From the NCBI RefSeq assembly GCF_900105945.1, contig NZ_FNSO01000003.1, positions 310,001-374,000 on the forward strand: 64,000 nucleotides of DNA. Direction: 5' to 3'. The position numbers were made by a program, and so were the translations under genes. Within the stretch, counting starts at the first letter, position 1. The number at the start of each line of letters is the position of its first letter. The notes beneath the pieces were generated by a model. It saw nothing but the letters and a program-made list of their open reading frames with translations. It ran no database searches and had not been told where the DNA came from. The stretch is from Amycolatopsis tolypomycina (GTDB lineage Bacteria; Actinomycetota; Actinomycetes; Mycobacteriales; Pseudonocardiaceae). Shown one piece after another: positions 26,263 through 35,434 of the stretch.

Positions 26263-27699
26263 TCACGCGTCCCCGACGCCGTTTTCCGCGGCCCACTTCT
26301 TCAGCTCGGCGACCGCCTCGTCGTGGTCGAGCGGCCCGCGGTCCAGGCGCAGCTCCTTGAGGAACTTCCACGCCTTCCCGACGTCCGGCCCCGGCTTGAG
26401 GCCGAGCAGCTCCATGATCTGCTCGCCGTTGAGGTCCGGCCGCACGCGGTCGAGGTCCTCCTTGGCCTTGAGCGCGGCGATCCGGGCTTCGAGGTCGTCG
26501 TAGGTCGCCTGCAACGCGGCCGCCTTCCGGCGGTTGCGGGTGGTGCAGTCGGCCCGGACCAGCTTGTGCAGCCGGGTCAGCAGGTGGCCGGCGTCGGTGA
26601 CGTACCGGCGGACCGCCGAGTCCGTCCACTCGCCCTTGCCGTAGCCGTGGAACCGCAGGTGGAGGAACACGAGCTGGGAGACGTCGTCGACGATCTCCTT
26701 CGAGAACTTCAGGGCCCGCAAACGTTTGCGGGCCATCCGCGCGCCGACCACCTCGTGGTGGTGGAAGCTGACGCCGCCGCCCGGCTGGAACTCCCGGGTC
26801 GCCGGCTTGCCGACGTCGTGCAGCAGCGCGGCCAGCCGCAGGATCAGGTCCGGCTCCGACGTCGGCTCGTGCGTCTTCTCCAGGTCGATCGCCTGGGCGA
26901 GCACGGTCAGCGAGTGCTGGTAGACGTCCTTGTGCTGGTGGTGCTCGTCGATCGCCAGCCGCATCCCGGGCACCTCGGGCAGGATCCGGTCGCCCAGCCC
27001 GGTGTCGACCAGCAGCTCCAGGCCGGGCCGCGGGTCGGCGGCCAGCAGCAGCTTCGACAGCTCGGCCTGCACCCGCTCGGCGGTGATCCGGTCGATCTCC
27101 TCCGCCATCGACGTCATCGCGTCGACCACCCGCGGCGCGGCGGTGAAGCCGAGCTGCGCGGCGAACCGGGCGGCGCGCAGCATCCGCAGCGGGTCGTCGG
27201 CGAACGACTCCTGCGGCGTCGCCGGGGTGTCGAGGACCTTCTCCCGCAGCGCGCTCAGCCCGTCGTGCGGGTCGATGAACGTCCCGGAGGCCAGCTCGAC
27301 GGCCATCGCGTTGACCGTGAAGTCGCGGCGCAGCAGGTCACCCTCGATGCTGTCGCCGAAGGTGACCTCGGGGTTGCGGCCGACGCGGTCGTAGCTGTCG
27401 GCGCGGAACGTCGTGATCTCGAGCTGCATGCCCTTCTTCGTCACGCCGACCGTGCCGAAGGCGATCCCGACGTCCCAGACCGCGTCGCCCCAGCCGCTGA
27501 CGATCTTCAGCACCCGGTCGGGCCGTGCGTCGGTGGTGAAGTCGAGGTCACCGGAGTCGCGGCCGAGCAGCGCGTCGCGCACGCTGCCGCCCACGAGGTA
27601 CAGGCGGTGGCCCGCCCGGGCGAACCGTTCCGCCAGCTCCGCCGCCAGTGGGGGAACCCGCATCAGCTCCACCACCTGCTCCTCGACCACGTCGTTCAC
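26263..27699 (-). CDS. pcnA: CCA tRNA nucleotidyltransferase
   Basis: A 478-residue class II tRNA nucleotidyltransferase that adds or repairs the 3'-CCA end of tRNAs. The N-terminal polymerase head shows LVGGSVRDALLGRDSGDLDF with the catalytic DxD, and RRDFTVNAMAV further on. A C-terminal HD domain carries RLAALLHDVGKPATR. Length and layout match the mycobacterial protein Rv3907c, annotated pcnA. The gene uses a GTG start and is divergent from the Nudix gene, 100 bp away. A 22-bp perfect palindrome lies inside the coding region (see findings). Confidence 0.93.
   Translation of the reverse strand: MNDVVEEQVVELMRVPPLAAELAERFARAGHRLYLVGGSVRDALLGRDSGDLDFTTDARPDRVLKIVSGWGDAVWDVGIAFGTVGVTKKGMQLEITTFRADSYDRVGRNPEVTFGDSIEGDLLRRDFTVNAMAVELASGTFIDPHDGLSALREKVLDTPATPQESFADDPLRMLRAARFAAQLGFTAAPRVVDAMTSMAEEIDRITAERVQAELSKLLLAADPRPGLELLVDTGLGDRILPEVPGMRLAIDEHHQHKDVYQHSLTVLAQAIDLEKTHEPTSEPDLILRLAALLHDVGKPATREFQPGGGVSFHHHEVVGARMARKRLRALKFSKEIVDDVSQLVFLHLRFHGYGKGEWTDSAVRRYVTDAGHLLTRLHKLVRADCTTRNRRKAAALQATYDDLEARIAALKAKEDLDRVRPDLNGEQIMELLGLKPGPDVGKAWKFLKELRLDRGPLDHDEAVAELKKWAAENGVGDA
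26713..26734. repeat. 22-bp perfect palindrome inside pcnA
   Basis: The 12-bp core GCAAACGTTTGC (26718-26729) is flanked symmetrically by GGCCC and GGGCC, giving a perfect 22-bp palindrome in coding sequence. The same 12-bp core recurs at 39889-39900. It resembles LacI-family operators; no function is established. Confidence 0.6.
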
Positions 27700-27788
27700 G
27701 AAAATCCCACTACGTTCCAGGTGCGATAGCTGCAGGCACCGCCGGACACGGACACGGAGAGCCAGCCTACCGGGGCAACCGTTTGCTC

Positions 27789-27794
27789 TAGCAT
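27789..27794 (+). promoter_or_regulatory. -10 element, probable leaderless start
   Basis: TAGCAT lies 6 nt before the ATG at 27801; there is no Shine-Dalgarno. This supports a leaderless Nudix transcript that continues into the murJ block. Confidence 0.5.
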
Positions 27795-27800
27795 CGCAGC

Positions 27801-28355
27801 ATGTCTGGATCAGCCGGCCGCCCCGGCGCCCCGAAGCCGCGCAGGCGGCGCAGGCGGCAACGCGGCAGGCGGCTGACCACGGTCGACGAGACGTCGGCCG
27901 GTGGTCTCGTGGTGGACCCGGAGCGCGAACAGGCGGTGCTGATCGGCCGGCTCGACCGGCACGGCAGACTGCTGTGGTCGCTGCCCAAGGGCCACATCGA
28001 GGACGGTGAAACGGTGGAAGAGACGGCCGTGCGCGAGGTGAAGGAGGAAACCGGCATCTCCGCGCGCGTCATGCGGCCACTCGGCACCATCGACTACTGG
28101 TTCGTGGCCGAGAAGCGGCGCATCCACAAGACCGTGCACCACTTCCTGCTCGAATCGCTCGGCGGTGAGCTTTCCGACGAAGACGTCGAGGTCACCGAGG
28201 TGGCCTGGGTCCCGCTGGCCGAGCTGGAGTCCAAACTCGCCTACTCCGACGAGCGCAAGCTCGTCCGGAAGGCCAGCCAGATGCTCACAGAACTTTTCGC
28301 GCGCCCGGACGTCCACGGACGAGACGAGCACGCCCCTGAGGGAGCCCCCGAGTGA
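27801..28355 (+). CDS. Nudix hydrolase (MutT4-like)
   Basis: A 184-residue Nudix hydrolase. A basic N-terminal tail ([12 protein letters not shown]) precedes the fold. The Nudix box GX5EX7REUXEEXGU is complete (GHIEDGE ... REVKEETGI, about residues 73-95), so pyrophosphohydrolase activity is expected. The substrate is unknown; the M. tuberculosis positional homologue is MutT4 (Rv3908), a nucleotide- or dinucleotide-polyphosphate-type enzyme. The gene overlaps the next one through GTGA and so is translationally coupled to the DUF6049-type gene. Confidence 0.9.
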   Translation: MSGSAGRPGAPKPRRRRRRQRGRRLTTVDETSAGGLVVDPEREQAVLIGRLDRHGRLLWSLPKGHIEDGETVEETAVREVKEETGISARVMRPLGTIDYWFVAEKRRIHKTVHHFLLESLGGELSDEDVEVTEVAWVPLAELESKLAYSDERKLVRKASQMLTELFARPDVHGRDEHAPEGAPE

Positions 28356-30508
28356 AGCGGTTCGCCGCAGCCTTCCTGTCCGTCCTCTTCCTGGCCGTCC
28401 CCGCCCTCGCCGGAGCCGCGGCGGCCCAGGCGCAGGAGGGCGGCGCGCGCCTGCGCATCGACCTCGCCGAGCTCGCCCCGCGCGTGGTCACGAGCTCGAC
28501 GACGACGCTGACCGTCACCGGCACGGTGACCAACACCGGCGACCGCAAGGTCACCAAGCCGCAGGTCCGGCTGCAGGTCGGGGACCGGGCGACGACCGAG
28601 CGCGGGGTCGGCGACGTGCTGTCCGGCGCCGTCATCAAGGACACCCCGCTGACCGAGTTCACCCCGGTCGCCGACGTGCTCGAGCCGGGCCAGAGCGCGC
28701 CGCTGAACATCAGCGTGCCGCTGACCGGGGCGCGGGCGAACCGGTTCAGCCTCCCCGGCGTCTACCCGCTGCTGGTCAACGTCAACGGCACGCCGGAGTT
28801 CGGCGGGCCGGCGCGGCTCGGGGCGGTCAGCATGCTGATGCCGGTGCTGGCCGGGCCGGGCAAGCAGGCCTCGAACCGGGGCGGCGCGCCGAGCATGACC
28901 CTGCTCTGGCCGCTGACCGGCAACATCCCGCACGTCTACGCGGCGCCGTACGGCAGCCCGATGGTCATGGCCGACGACCGGCTCGCCGCCGAGATCAGCG
29001 GCGACGGGCGGCTGAACGCGCTGGTGACGGCGGCGACGTCGGCCGTGCGGAGCAGCTCGAACCTCGCGAAGTCGATGTGCTTCGCGCTCGACCCGGACCT
29101 GCTCGCCACGGTCGACGCGATGAGCCGCGGCTACCTCGTCCACACCGAAACCGGGAACGTCGACGGCAAGGGCGTCGACGCCGCGAAGGGCTGGCTGGCC
29201 GCGGTGCGCTCGCTCGTCGGCACCCGCTGCGTGGTCGCGCTGCCGTTCGCCGACGCCGACCTCGACGCGCTCACCCGCATCCGGCCGGGCGACACCAGCT
29301 TGGTCACCCGGGCGGCCGGCGGTGCCGCGACCATCGAGCAGCTGACCGGCGCCACGCCGCTGACCGGCGTGCTCTGGCCGGGCGGCACGCCCGGCGAGCC
29401 GGTGCTCGGCGCGCTCACCGAGGCCGGCGTGCGGACCGTGCTCGCCGACGCGGGCAAGCTCGCGCCCGCCGCGGCCGGCGGCGGCGTCACCGTGCAGGGC
29501 AGCAGCGTCCGCGTGCAGCCGATCGACTCGCTGATCTCGGCCGCGATGACCGGGGTCCCGAGCGTGCCGGACTCGGTCACGGTGGCCGCCACGACCGAGC
29601 GGGCCGTCGCGAGCCAGAACGGCCTCGGCGCCCTCGCCTTCCGCGCCGGGCTCGGCCAGCCGGCCGGCCAGCAGCGGCCGGACCACCTGCTGGTGGCGCC
29701 GCCGCGGCGCTGGGACGCCTCGCCCGAGGAGTACGGCACGTACCTGCAGCAGGTCACCGCGTTCATCGACGCGGGCCTGGTCACCTCGACCGGCCTGTCG
29801 GCCCTGCTCGCCGACGGCCCGGCGACGTCCGGCTCGGTCGGCGACGGCGGCCAGAACCCGGCCGGCGGCATCGACCCCGGCGTCGTCTCGACGCTGGCCG
29901 GGCTCGACGCCCAGGCCACCGGGCTCGCGTCCGCGATGCAGATCGACCCGACCAAACGGGTGAAACCCGACGACGTGGTCGAGCCGGTCCGGCTGGCCGA
30001 GCTGCGCGGGGCCTCGCTGGCGTGGCGCGGCCTGCCCGCGGAGGCGGCGACCACGAACGCCCAGGCCGAGCTGGCGGCGATCAGCGGGCGGGTGACCGTC
30101 TCGCAGCCGAAGCAGACCATCGCGCTGGCGTCCGGCAACTCGCCGTTGCCGGTGTACGTCAGCAACGACCTGCCGGTCGGGATCAACGCCCGGTTCGCCC
30201 TCGACAACAACACCGGCCTGCGCCCGGAGGACGCGAAGGACTGGTTCTTCCCGGCGAGCGGCGGCAAGAACTACTTCTTGCCGGTGGAGGCGCTGCGGGC
30301 CGGCCGGTTCAGCGTCGATGTGTCGTTGCGCACGCCGACCGGTACCCCGCTCGGGTCATCCGCGCGGTTCGAGCTGACGTCCACGGAGTACGGCGCGATC
30401 ACCATCATCGCGACCGTCGCCGCAGGTGTGGCCCTGCTTCTGCTCGCTTCCCGGCGCATCTACCGGAGGGTGAAGGACGCCCGCGCGGGCCGCGACGTCG
30501 TGAGCTGA
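28352..30508 (+). CDS. DUF6049-type exported protein (Rv3909-like)
   Basis: A 718-residue protein. An N-terminal signal peptide ([20 protein letters not shown]) is followed by a large extracytoplasmic region and a single C-terminal transmembrane helix ([20 protein letters not shown]) with a short basic cytoplasmic tail ([15 protein letters not shown]). No enzymatic motif is recognised. Position between the Nudix and murJ genes matches M. tuberculosis Rv3909, so a role in envelope or peptidoglycan biogenesis with MurJ is likely by context. The GTG start overlaps the Nudix stop. Confidence 0.85.
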   Translation: MKRFAAAFLSVLFLAVPALAGAAAAQAQEGGARLRIDLAELAPRVVTSSTTTLTVTGTVTNTGDRKVTKPQVRLQVGDRATTERGVGDVLSGAVIKDTPLTEFTPVADVLEPGQSAPLNISVPLTGARANRFSLPGVYPLLVNVNGTPEFGGPARLGAVSMLMPVLAGPGKQASNRGGAPSMTLLWPLTGNIPHVYAAPYGSPMVMADDRLAAEISGDGRLNALVTAATSAVRSSSNLAKSMCFALDPDLLATVDAMSRGYLVHTETGNVDGKGVDAAKGWLAAVRSLVGTRCVVALPFADADLDALTRIRPGDTSLVTRAAGGAATIEQLTGATPLTGVLWPGGTPGEPVLGALTEAGVRTVLADAGKLAPAAAGGGVTVQGSSVRVQPIDSLISAAMTGVPSVPDSVTVAATTERAVASQNGLGALAFRAGLGQPAGQQRPDHLLVAPPRRWDASPEEYGTYLQQVTAFIDAGLVTSTGLSALLADGPATSGSVGDGGQNPAGGIDPGVVSTLAGLDAQATGLASAMQIDPTKRVKPDDVVEPVRLAELRGASLAWRGLPAEAATTNAQAELAAISGRVTVSQPKQTIALASGNSPLPVYVSNDLPVGINARFALDNNTGLRPEDAKDWFFPASGGKNYFLPVEALRAGRFSVDVSLRTPTGTPLGSSARFELTSTEYGAITIIATVAAGVALLLLASRRIYRRVKDARAGRDVVS

Positions 30509-30560
30509 TCGCGCGGGCTTTGAGTGTTCCGAGCGGTTCGCGATTACCCTTGGTCCGCAC

Positions 30561-33500
30561 GTGCGCGGCACCCGGCCGCGGCACCGGAGACGAGCACCGA
30601 GGATTGGGCACGCGTTGGAGAGAGAGCCGGGCTTACCACCCGAGCGTGCGGGTCGTCCTCGGCGCGAAGGCCCCCCGCCCCCACAACGGGGCGACGGGCC
30701 GCCGCCGGTCCGCCGCCAGCCGCCGCCTCCACCCCAGGAGCGCGGCCACCGCCAGCCGTCCCGCAACGGCCAGACGCGCGCGATGCCGACCCCACCGCAG
30801 GACGAGACGGTCCGCGACCAGCGCCCGATCCGCGAGGACGCGCCGGTCCGCGACGGCCGCCCCCGCCGTGGCGACCAGCCACCGCCGGACGGCCGCGGCC
30901 CCCGAGGCGAACGCCCGGTCAAGGACGACCGCCCGATCCGCGGCGAACGTGCGCCGGGTGACGACCGCCCGGCCCGGCGCGAGCGCGACCCCCGAGGGGA
31001 ACGTCCGCTTGGCGACGACCGCCCGATCCGCGGCGAACGTGCGCCGGGTGAGGACCGCCCGGCCCGGCGCGAGCGCGACCCCCGAGGAGAACGTCCGCTT
31101 GGCGACGACCGCCCGATCCGCGGCGATCGCGATCCGCGCGGCGACCGTTCACCGGGTGAGGACCGCCCGATCCGAGGCGAGCGCGACCCCCGCGGTGGCC
31201 GCCCAGCTCGAGAACGCGCGTCCCGCGGCGACCGCCCGGTCAAGGACGACCGGCCTGCCCGCGGCGAACGCCCGGTCCCGAACGACCGGCCCGCCCGCGG
31301 CGAACGCCCGCGCGACGACTGGCCCCGCGACGACCGCGGCCCGCACGACGACCGCGCCCTCCGCGAGGACCAGCCGCCGCGCCGGGTGCCGCCGCCGCAG
31401 GGTGGCCGGCCGCCGCGCAACGCCGGTCCGGCGCCGACGCGGGTCCAGCCCGTGCCGCCGGGCGGTGCCCAGCCGGCCGGACCGCAGGGCAACCCGCAGC
31501 AAGGCCCGCAGCCGGGTGGTCCTCAGCCGGGTCTGCCGCTGCAGAGCGGCCCGCAGCCCGTCGTGCCGCCGCCAGGCCAACCCCTGAGCGGCGCCCAACC
31601 GGTCGGACCGCAAGGCAACCCACAGCAGGCCCCGCCGCCGGGCAACCCGCCGCCGGGCCTGCCGCAGCAAAGCGGCCCGCAGCCCGTCGTACCGCCGCCA
31701 GGCCAACCCCTGAGCGGCGCCCAACCGGTCGTCTCACCAGGCCACCCGCAGCAAGGCGGCCCACAGCCGATCCCGCCGGGCCCGCACCAGGGGCGGCTCC
31801 CGCAACCCAACCCGCCGCTGACCCCGCCCCCCGGCAACCCGGCCCTCGGCACCCCGCCGCCGGGCACTCCCGTCCCGCCGCGCGGGCGCGGGTCCCGGCG
31901 TCCGGCGCCCGTGCGGCCGTGGCAGGAGGAGGCCACCCAGGTCCAGCGGCCGCCCGATCCGGAGGCGACTCGGTTCATCCCGCGCACCGCCGGGGTGCCG
32001 ATGAACTCGCGCTGGCCGGTCGCCGACCCCGATGTCATGCGGCCCTACGACGCGCTGGCCACCCAGGTCATGCCGGCGCTCAAGGGGCCGCTGGTCAAGC
32101 CGCGGCCGGACGGGGAAGCGCCGGAGGAGGCTCCGGCCAAGGCGCCGTCGCTGGCGAAGGCGTCCGGGCGGATGGCCATTGCGTCGCTGATCAGCCGGAT
32201 CACCGGCTTCCTGTGGAAGCTGCTGCTGGTCGCGGCCATCGGCCAGGGCATCGCGAACGACTCGTTCAACGTCGCCAACACGATGCCGAACATCATCTTC
32301 GAGCTGCTGATGGGTGGCGTGCTCGCCAGCGTGGTGGTGCCGCTGCTGGTGCGCTCGCAGGACGACCCCGACGGCGGCACCGCCTACACGCAACGCCTGA
32401 TCACGGTGGCGTTCTCGCTGCTGCTGGTCGGCACGATCGTCGCGGTGATCGCGGCACCGGCGTTCACGAGTCTCTATGTCGACTCGTCCGGCAAGGCGAG
32501 CGCGGACCTCACCACCGCGTTCGCCTACCTGCTGCTGCCGGAGATCTTCTTCTACGGCGTGTTCGCGCTGCTCTCGGCCGTGCTCAACGCCAAGCAGATC
32601 TTCGGGCCGACGGCCTGGGCGCCGGTGATCAACAACCTGGTCGTCATCTTCACGATCCTGGTCGTCTGGGTCATGCCCGGCGACATCGACACCGAAAACG
32701 TGTCGATCACCGACCCCAAGGTGCTGACGCTGGGCATCGGCGTCACGGGCGGCATCGTCGCCCAGGCGCTGCTGCTGGTCCCGCCGCTGCTGCGGTCCGG
32801 CTTCCGGTTCAAGTGGCGCTGGGGCATCGACAAGCAGATGAAGGAGTTCGGCGGCCTCGCGCTGTGGATCCTCGGGTACGTCGCCGTCAGCCAGATCGGC
32901 TACACGATCAACACCCGCGTGCTGACCAGCGGTTCACCCGGTGGTGTGACGGCCTACAGCAACGCCTGGCTGCTCTTCCAGCTGCCGTACGGCGTCATCG
33001 GCGTCTCGCTGCTGACGGCGATCATGCCGCGGATGAGCCGCGCGGCCGCCGACGGCGACCACAAGAAGCTGATCGGCGACCTGTCCTACGCGTCCCGGAT
33101 CTCGACGGTGATGCTCGTCCCGATCTCCGCGGTGATGACCGTGGTCGGCGGCTCGATCGGCATCGCGCTGTTCACCTTCGGCAAGGGCACGCTCGAAACG
33201 GCCGAGCGGCTCGGCGACGCGCTCGCGATCTCGGCCTTCGCCCTGCTGCCGTACGCGCTGGTCATGCTGCAGATGCGCGTGTTCTACGCGATGAAGGACG
33301 CCCGCACGCCGACGCTGATCATGATCGTGATGACGCTGGTCAAGGTGCCGCTGCTGTACCTGTGCCCGGTGCTGCTGGCGCCGGACAACGTCGTGCTCGG
33401 CGTGATGATGGTCAACGCGCTCACGTTCGTGGTCGGCGCGATCCTCGGCCAGGTTTGGCTGTGGGTGACGCTGGGCAACTTGCGCAGCAAGCGGGTGATC

Positions 33501-33728
33501 GGCGTGATTCTCTTCACGGTGGTGGCGAGCGTCCTCGGGGTGGCCGCGGCGTGGGTCGCCGGCAAGCTCGTGCCGGACTTCTTCGGCCCCCGGCTGGGTG
33601 CCTGGGTGAAGCTGTTGCTGCAGAGCATCGTCGGCATCGTCGTCTCGTTCGGCGTGCTCATGGCGCTGAAGGTCGAGGAGCTGAAGCCGGCCACTTCGAG
33701 GTTCACCCGGTTGATCAAGCGCGGGTAA
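30561..33728 (+). CDS. murJ: Lipid II flippase MurJ with long disordered N-tail
   Basis: A 1055-residue protein from the GTG at 30561. Residues 1 to about 520 are Pro/Arg/Asp-rich, low in complexity and probably cytoplasmic and disordered. Residues about 525-1055 are the MviN/MurJ flippase: SLISRITGFLWKLLLVAAIG, NVANTMPNIIFELLMGGVLA and about 14 hydrophobic helices, ending in a charged tail. It exports lipid II across the membrane. A promoter-like pair TTGAGT (30520-30525) and TACCCT (30545-30550) precedes the GTG. An in-frame TTG at 30615 after GAGGAT is an alternative start. The mycobacterial homologue is fused to a pseudokinase; here that part is the next gene. Confidence 0.93.
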   Translation: MRGTRPRHRRRAPRIGHALEREPGLPPERAGRPRREGPPPPQRGDGPPPVRRQPPPPPQERGHRQPSRNGQTRAMPTPPQDETVRDQRPIREDAPVRDGRPRRGDQPPPDGRGPRGERPVKDDRPIRGERAPGDDRPARRERDPRGERPLGDDRPIRGERAPGEDRPARRERDPRGERPLGDDRPIRGDRDPRGDRSPGEDRPIRGERDPRGGRPARERASRGDRPVKDDRPARGERPVPNDRPARGERPRDDWPRDDRGPHDDRALREDQPPRRVPPPQGGRPPRNAGPAPTRVQPVPPGGAQPAGPQGNPQQGPQPGGPQPGLPLQSGPQPVVPPPGQPLSGAQPVGPQGNPQQAPPPGNPPPGLPQQSGPQPVVPPPGQPLSGAQPVVSPGHPQQGGPQPIPPGPHQGRLPQPNPPLTPPPGNPALGTPPPGTPVPPRGRGSRRPAPVRPWQEEATQVQRPPDPEATRFIPRTAGVPMNSRWPVADPDVMRPYDALATQVMPALKGPLVKPRPDGEAPEEAPAKAPSLAKASGRMAIASLISRITGFLWKLLLVAAIGQGIANDSFNVANTMPNIIFELLMGGVLASVVVPLLVRSQDDPDGGTAYTQRLITVAFSLLLVGTIVAVIAAPAFTSLYVDSSGKASADLTTAFAYLLLPEIFFYGVFALLSAVLNAKQIFGPTAWAPVINNLVVIFTILVVWVMPGDIDTENVSITDPKVLTLGIGVTGGIVAQALLLVPPLLRSGFRFKWRWGIDKQMKEFGGLALWILGYVAVSQIGYTINTRVLTSGSPGGVTAYSNAWLLFQLPYGVIGVSLLTAIMPRMSRAAADGDHKKLIGDLSYASRISTVMLVPISAVMTVVGGSIGIALFTFGKGTLETAERLGDALAISAFALLPYALVMLQMRVFYAMKDARTPTLIMIVMTLVKVPLLYLCPVLLAPDNVVLGVMMVNALTFVVGAILGQVWLWVTLGNLRSKRVIGVILFTVVASVLGVAAAWVAGKLVPDFFGPRLGAWVKLLLQSIVGIVVSFGVLMALKVEELKPATSRFTRLIKRG
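30901..31205 (+). repeat. Degenerate tandem repeats in MurJ N-tail
   Basis: Imperfect repeats encode DDRPIRGERAPG, DDRPARRERDPRGERPLG and variants. The best-conserved copies are about 90 bp long (from 30926 and 31016). They lie in the disordered N-terminal extension of MurJ and are not part of the flippase core. Confidence 0.7.
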
Positions 33729-33807
33729 CGATTGTGGTACGGAAAGCGACGACTCCCGCGTCGTATTCTGGGTAACCTTGGAGCGGGGAGCTAGCGGGAG
33801 AGTGCGG

Positions 33808-35403
33808 GTGGACACGAGGCGGAGCGAACAGGCGGGGGGTGCGAACCACGTGGGCAAGGCCCAGGTCGGATCGCTGGCCCCCGGGCGTGTGGTCGGCGAC
33901 GGCCGCTACCGCCTCCTCGCGCAGTTCGGCGTGGACGAGCGGGGCGACGCGCACCTTTGGCGTGCCCGCGACGGGCAGCTCAAGCGGGACGTCGCGCTGA
34001 CACTGCTGGTCGGCGACCCGGCGGATCCCGAAGCCGCCCGGCTGGCCCGGCGGACGCTGGAGCGCGCCACGCACGCGTCGAAGTTCGGCCACGGCGGTGT
34101 CGCCCGCGTGCTGGACGTGCTCGCCCTCGGCAGCGGCATCACCTCGAGCGAAGGCCTGCTCGGTGTCGTCGTCGCGGAGTGGACCAAGGGCAGTGACCTG
34201 GTCGACCTCGTCGCGCAGCGGCCGGTGGCGCCCGCCGCGGCCGCGCGGATGGTGCAGGCGCTGGCCGAAGCCGTCGAGCAGGCGCACCAGAACGGCCTCG
34301 TGCTCGGCCTCGATCACCCCCAGCGACTGCGGCTGACGCCGAACGGCGCGCTCAAGCTCGCGTTCCCCGGCCCGCTGCCGGAGTCGACGCTGCGCGACGA
34401 CGTCAAGGCGCTCGGCGCGGTCCTCTACCTGCTGCTGACCGGCCGCTGGGCACTGCCCGGCGGCCCGCCCGCGATCCCGGCGGCGCCGATGACGCCGCAG
34501 GGCCGGGTGGTCCCGCCGCGCCAGCTGGTGCCGACGGTCCCGGCCGACCTGTCGTCGCTGGCCGTGCGCACGATCGAGGACGGCGGCAACGGTGGCATCC
34601 GCACCAGCGCGGCCATCCTCCGCATGCTCGAGCAGGTGGCCGAGGAAGAGGAGCGCACCCAGCTGATCAAGGCCGTCGGCGGCGACCCGGCCGAGAGCGA
34701 AGGCACCGTCTGGACCACGAAGAAGCCGGTCAAGGACGTCGCCCGGCGGCGCAAGCTCGCGCTCGGCGTCACCGTGCTGGTGGTCGCGACCGTCGTCATC
34801 CTCGCCTGGGGCGGGCTGATGCTGATCAACGTCTTCCAGGGCGATTCGAAGGCGAGCGGGCCGACGATCAACGTCGCCGCGCCGCCGGCGTCGAGCCAGC
34901 AGAACGGCACCCAGCCGCCCGCGTCGTCGTCGGCTCCGGCACCGCCGCCCACGCCGGCCGTGGGCGCCCCGGTGGCCCCGCAGTCGGCGGCCGTCTACAA
35001 CCCCGAAGGCTCGGGTGACAACACCGGGCGGGCGAAGAACGCGATCGACGGCAAGCCCGAGACCGAGTGGCGCACCGAGAAGTACAAGCAGCAGTTCCCG
35101 GTCATCAAGCCGGGCGTGGGGCTGGTCGTCACCTTCAAGGACCCGATCAACCTCAGCCAGGTGAAGATCACCGGCGGCACCCCGGGCACCAAGGTCGAGA
35201 TCCGCTCGGCGACCGGGAAGAACCCCGACCTGGCCGACACGAAGGTGGTCGGCAACGGCGACCTGAAGGACGGCGAGACGACGATCCCGCTGGCCCAGCC
35301 GACCCAGGGTGAGTACTTCATCGTCTGGATCACCCAGCTGGGCGGCGCCGACGGGCAGTTCATGACCGAAATAGGTGACCTGTCCTTCCTGCCTGCGGGG
35401 TGA
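33808..35403 (+). CDS. Membrane pseudokinase partner of MurJ
   Basis: A 531-residue protein. Residues 20-285 follow the Ser/Thr kinase fold (VVGDGRYRLLAQFG at the glycine-rich strand), but the VAIK Lys, the HRD loop and the DFG motif are absent: VALTLL, HQNGLVLGLDHPQ and LKLAFPGP stand at those positions. A transmembrane helix at about 317-344 leads to a Pro-rich linker and a discoidin-like extracellular domain (NTGRAKNAIDGKPETEWRTE). This matches the C-terminal half of mycobacterial MviN (Rv3910), whose pseudokinase is phosphorylated by PknB to recruit FhaA. The GTG at 33808 is chosen because GCGGGAG ends 7 nt before it; starts at 33778 (TTG) and 33802 are possible. Confidence 0.85.
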   Translation: MDTRRSEQAGGANHVGKAQVGSLAPGRVVGDGRYRLLAQFGVDERGDAHLWRARDGQLKRDVALTLLVGDPADPEAARLARRTLERATHASKFGHGGVARVLDVLALGSGITSSEGLLGVVVAEWTKGSDLVDLVAQRPVAPAAAARMVQALAEAVEQAHQNGLVLGLDHPQRLRLTPNGALKLAFPGPLPESTLRDDVKALGAVLYLLLTGRWALPGGPPAIPAAPMTPQGRVVPPRQLVPTVPADLSSLAVRTIEDGGNGGIRTSAAILRMLEQVAEEEERTQLIKAVGGDPAESEGTVWTTKKPVKDVARRRKLALGVTVLVVATVVILAWGGLMLINVFQGDSKASGPTINVAAPPASSQQNGTQPPASSSAPAPPPTPAVGAPVAPQSAAVYNPEGSGDNTGRAKNAIDGKPETEWRTEKYKQQFPVIKPGVGLVVTFKDPINLSQVKITGGTPGTKVEIRSATGKNPDLADTKVVGNGDLKDGETTIPLAQPTQGEYFIVWITQLGGADGQFMTEIGDLSFLPAG

Positions 35404-35421
35404 CGCACCCGACAGGGTCAG

Positions 35422-35427
35422 TAGGCT
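35422..35427 (+). promoter_or_regulatory. -10 element of sigM, leaderless start
   Basis: TAGGCT lies 7 nt before the GTG at 35435, with GTGACG 16 nt further upstream (35400-35405) as a -35 candidate. Transcription would begin at the start codon. Confidence 0.5.
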
Positions 35428-35434
35428 CTGCCGG

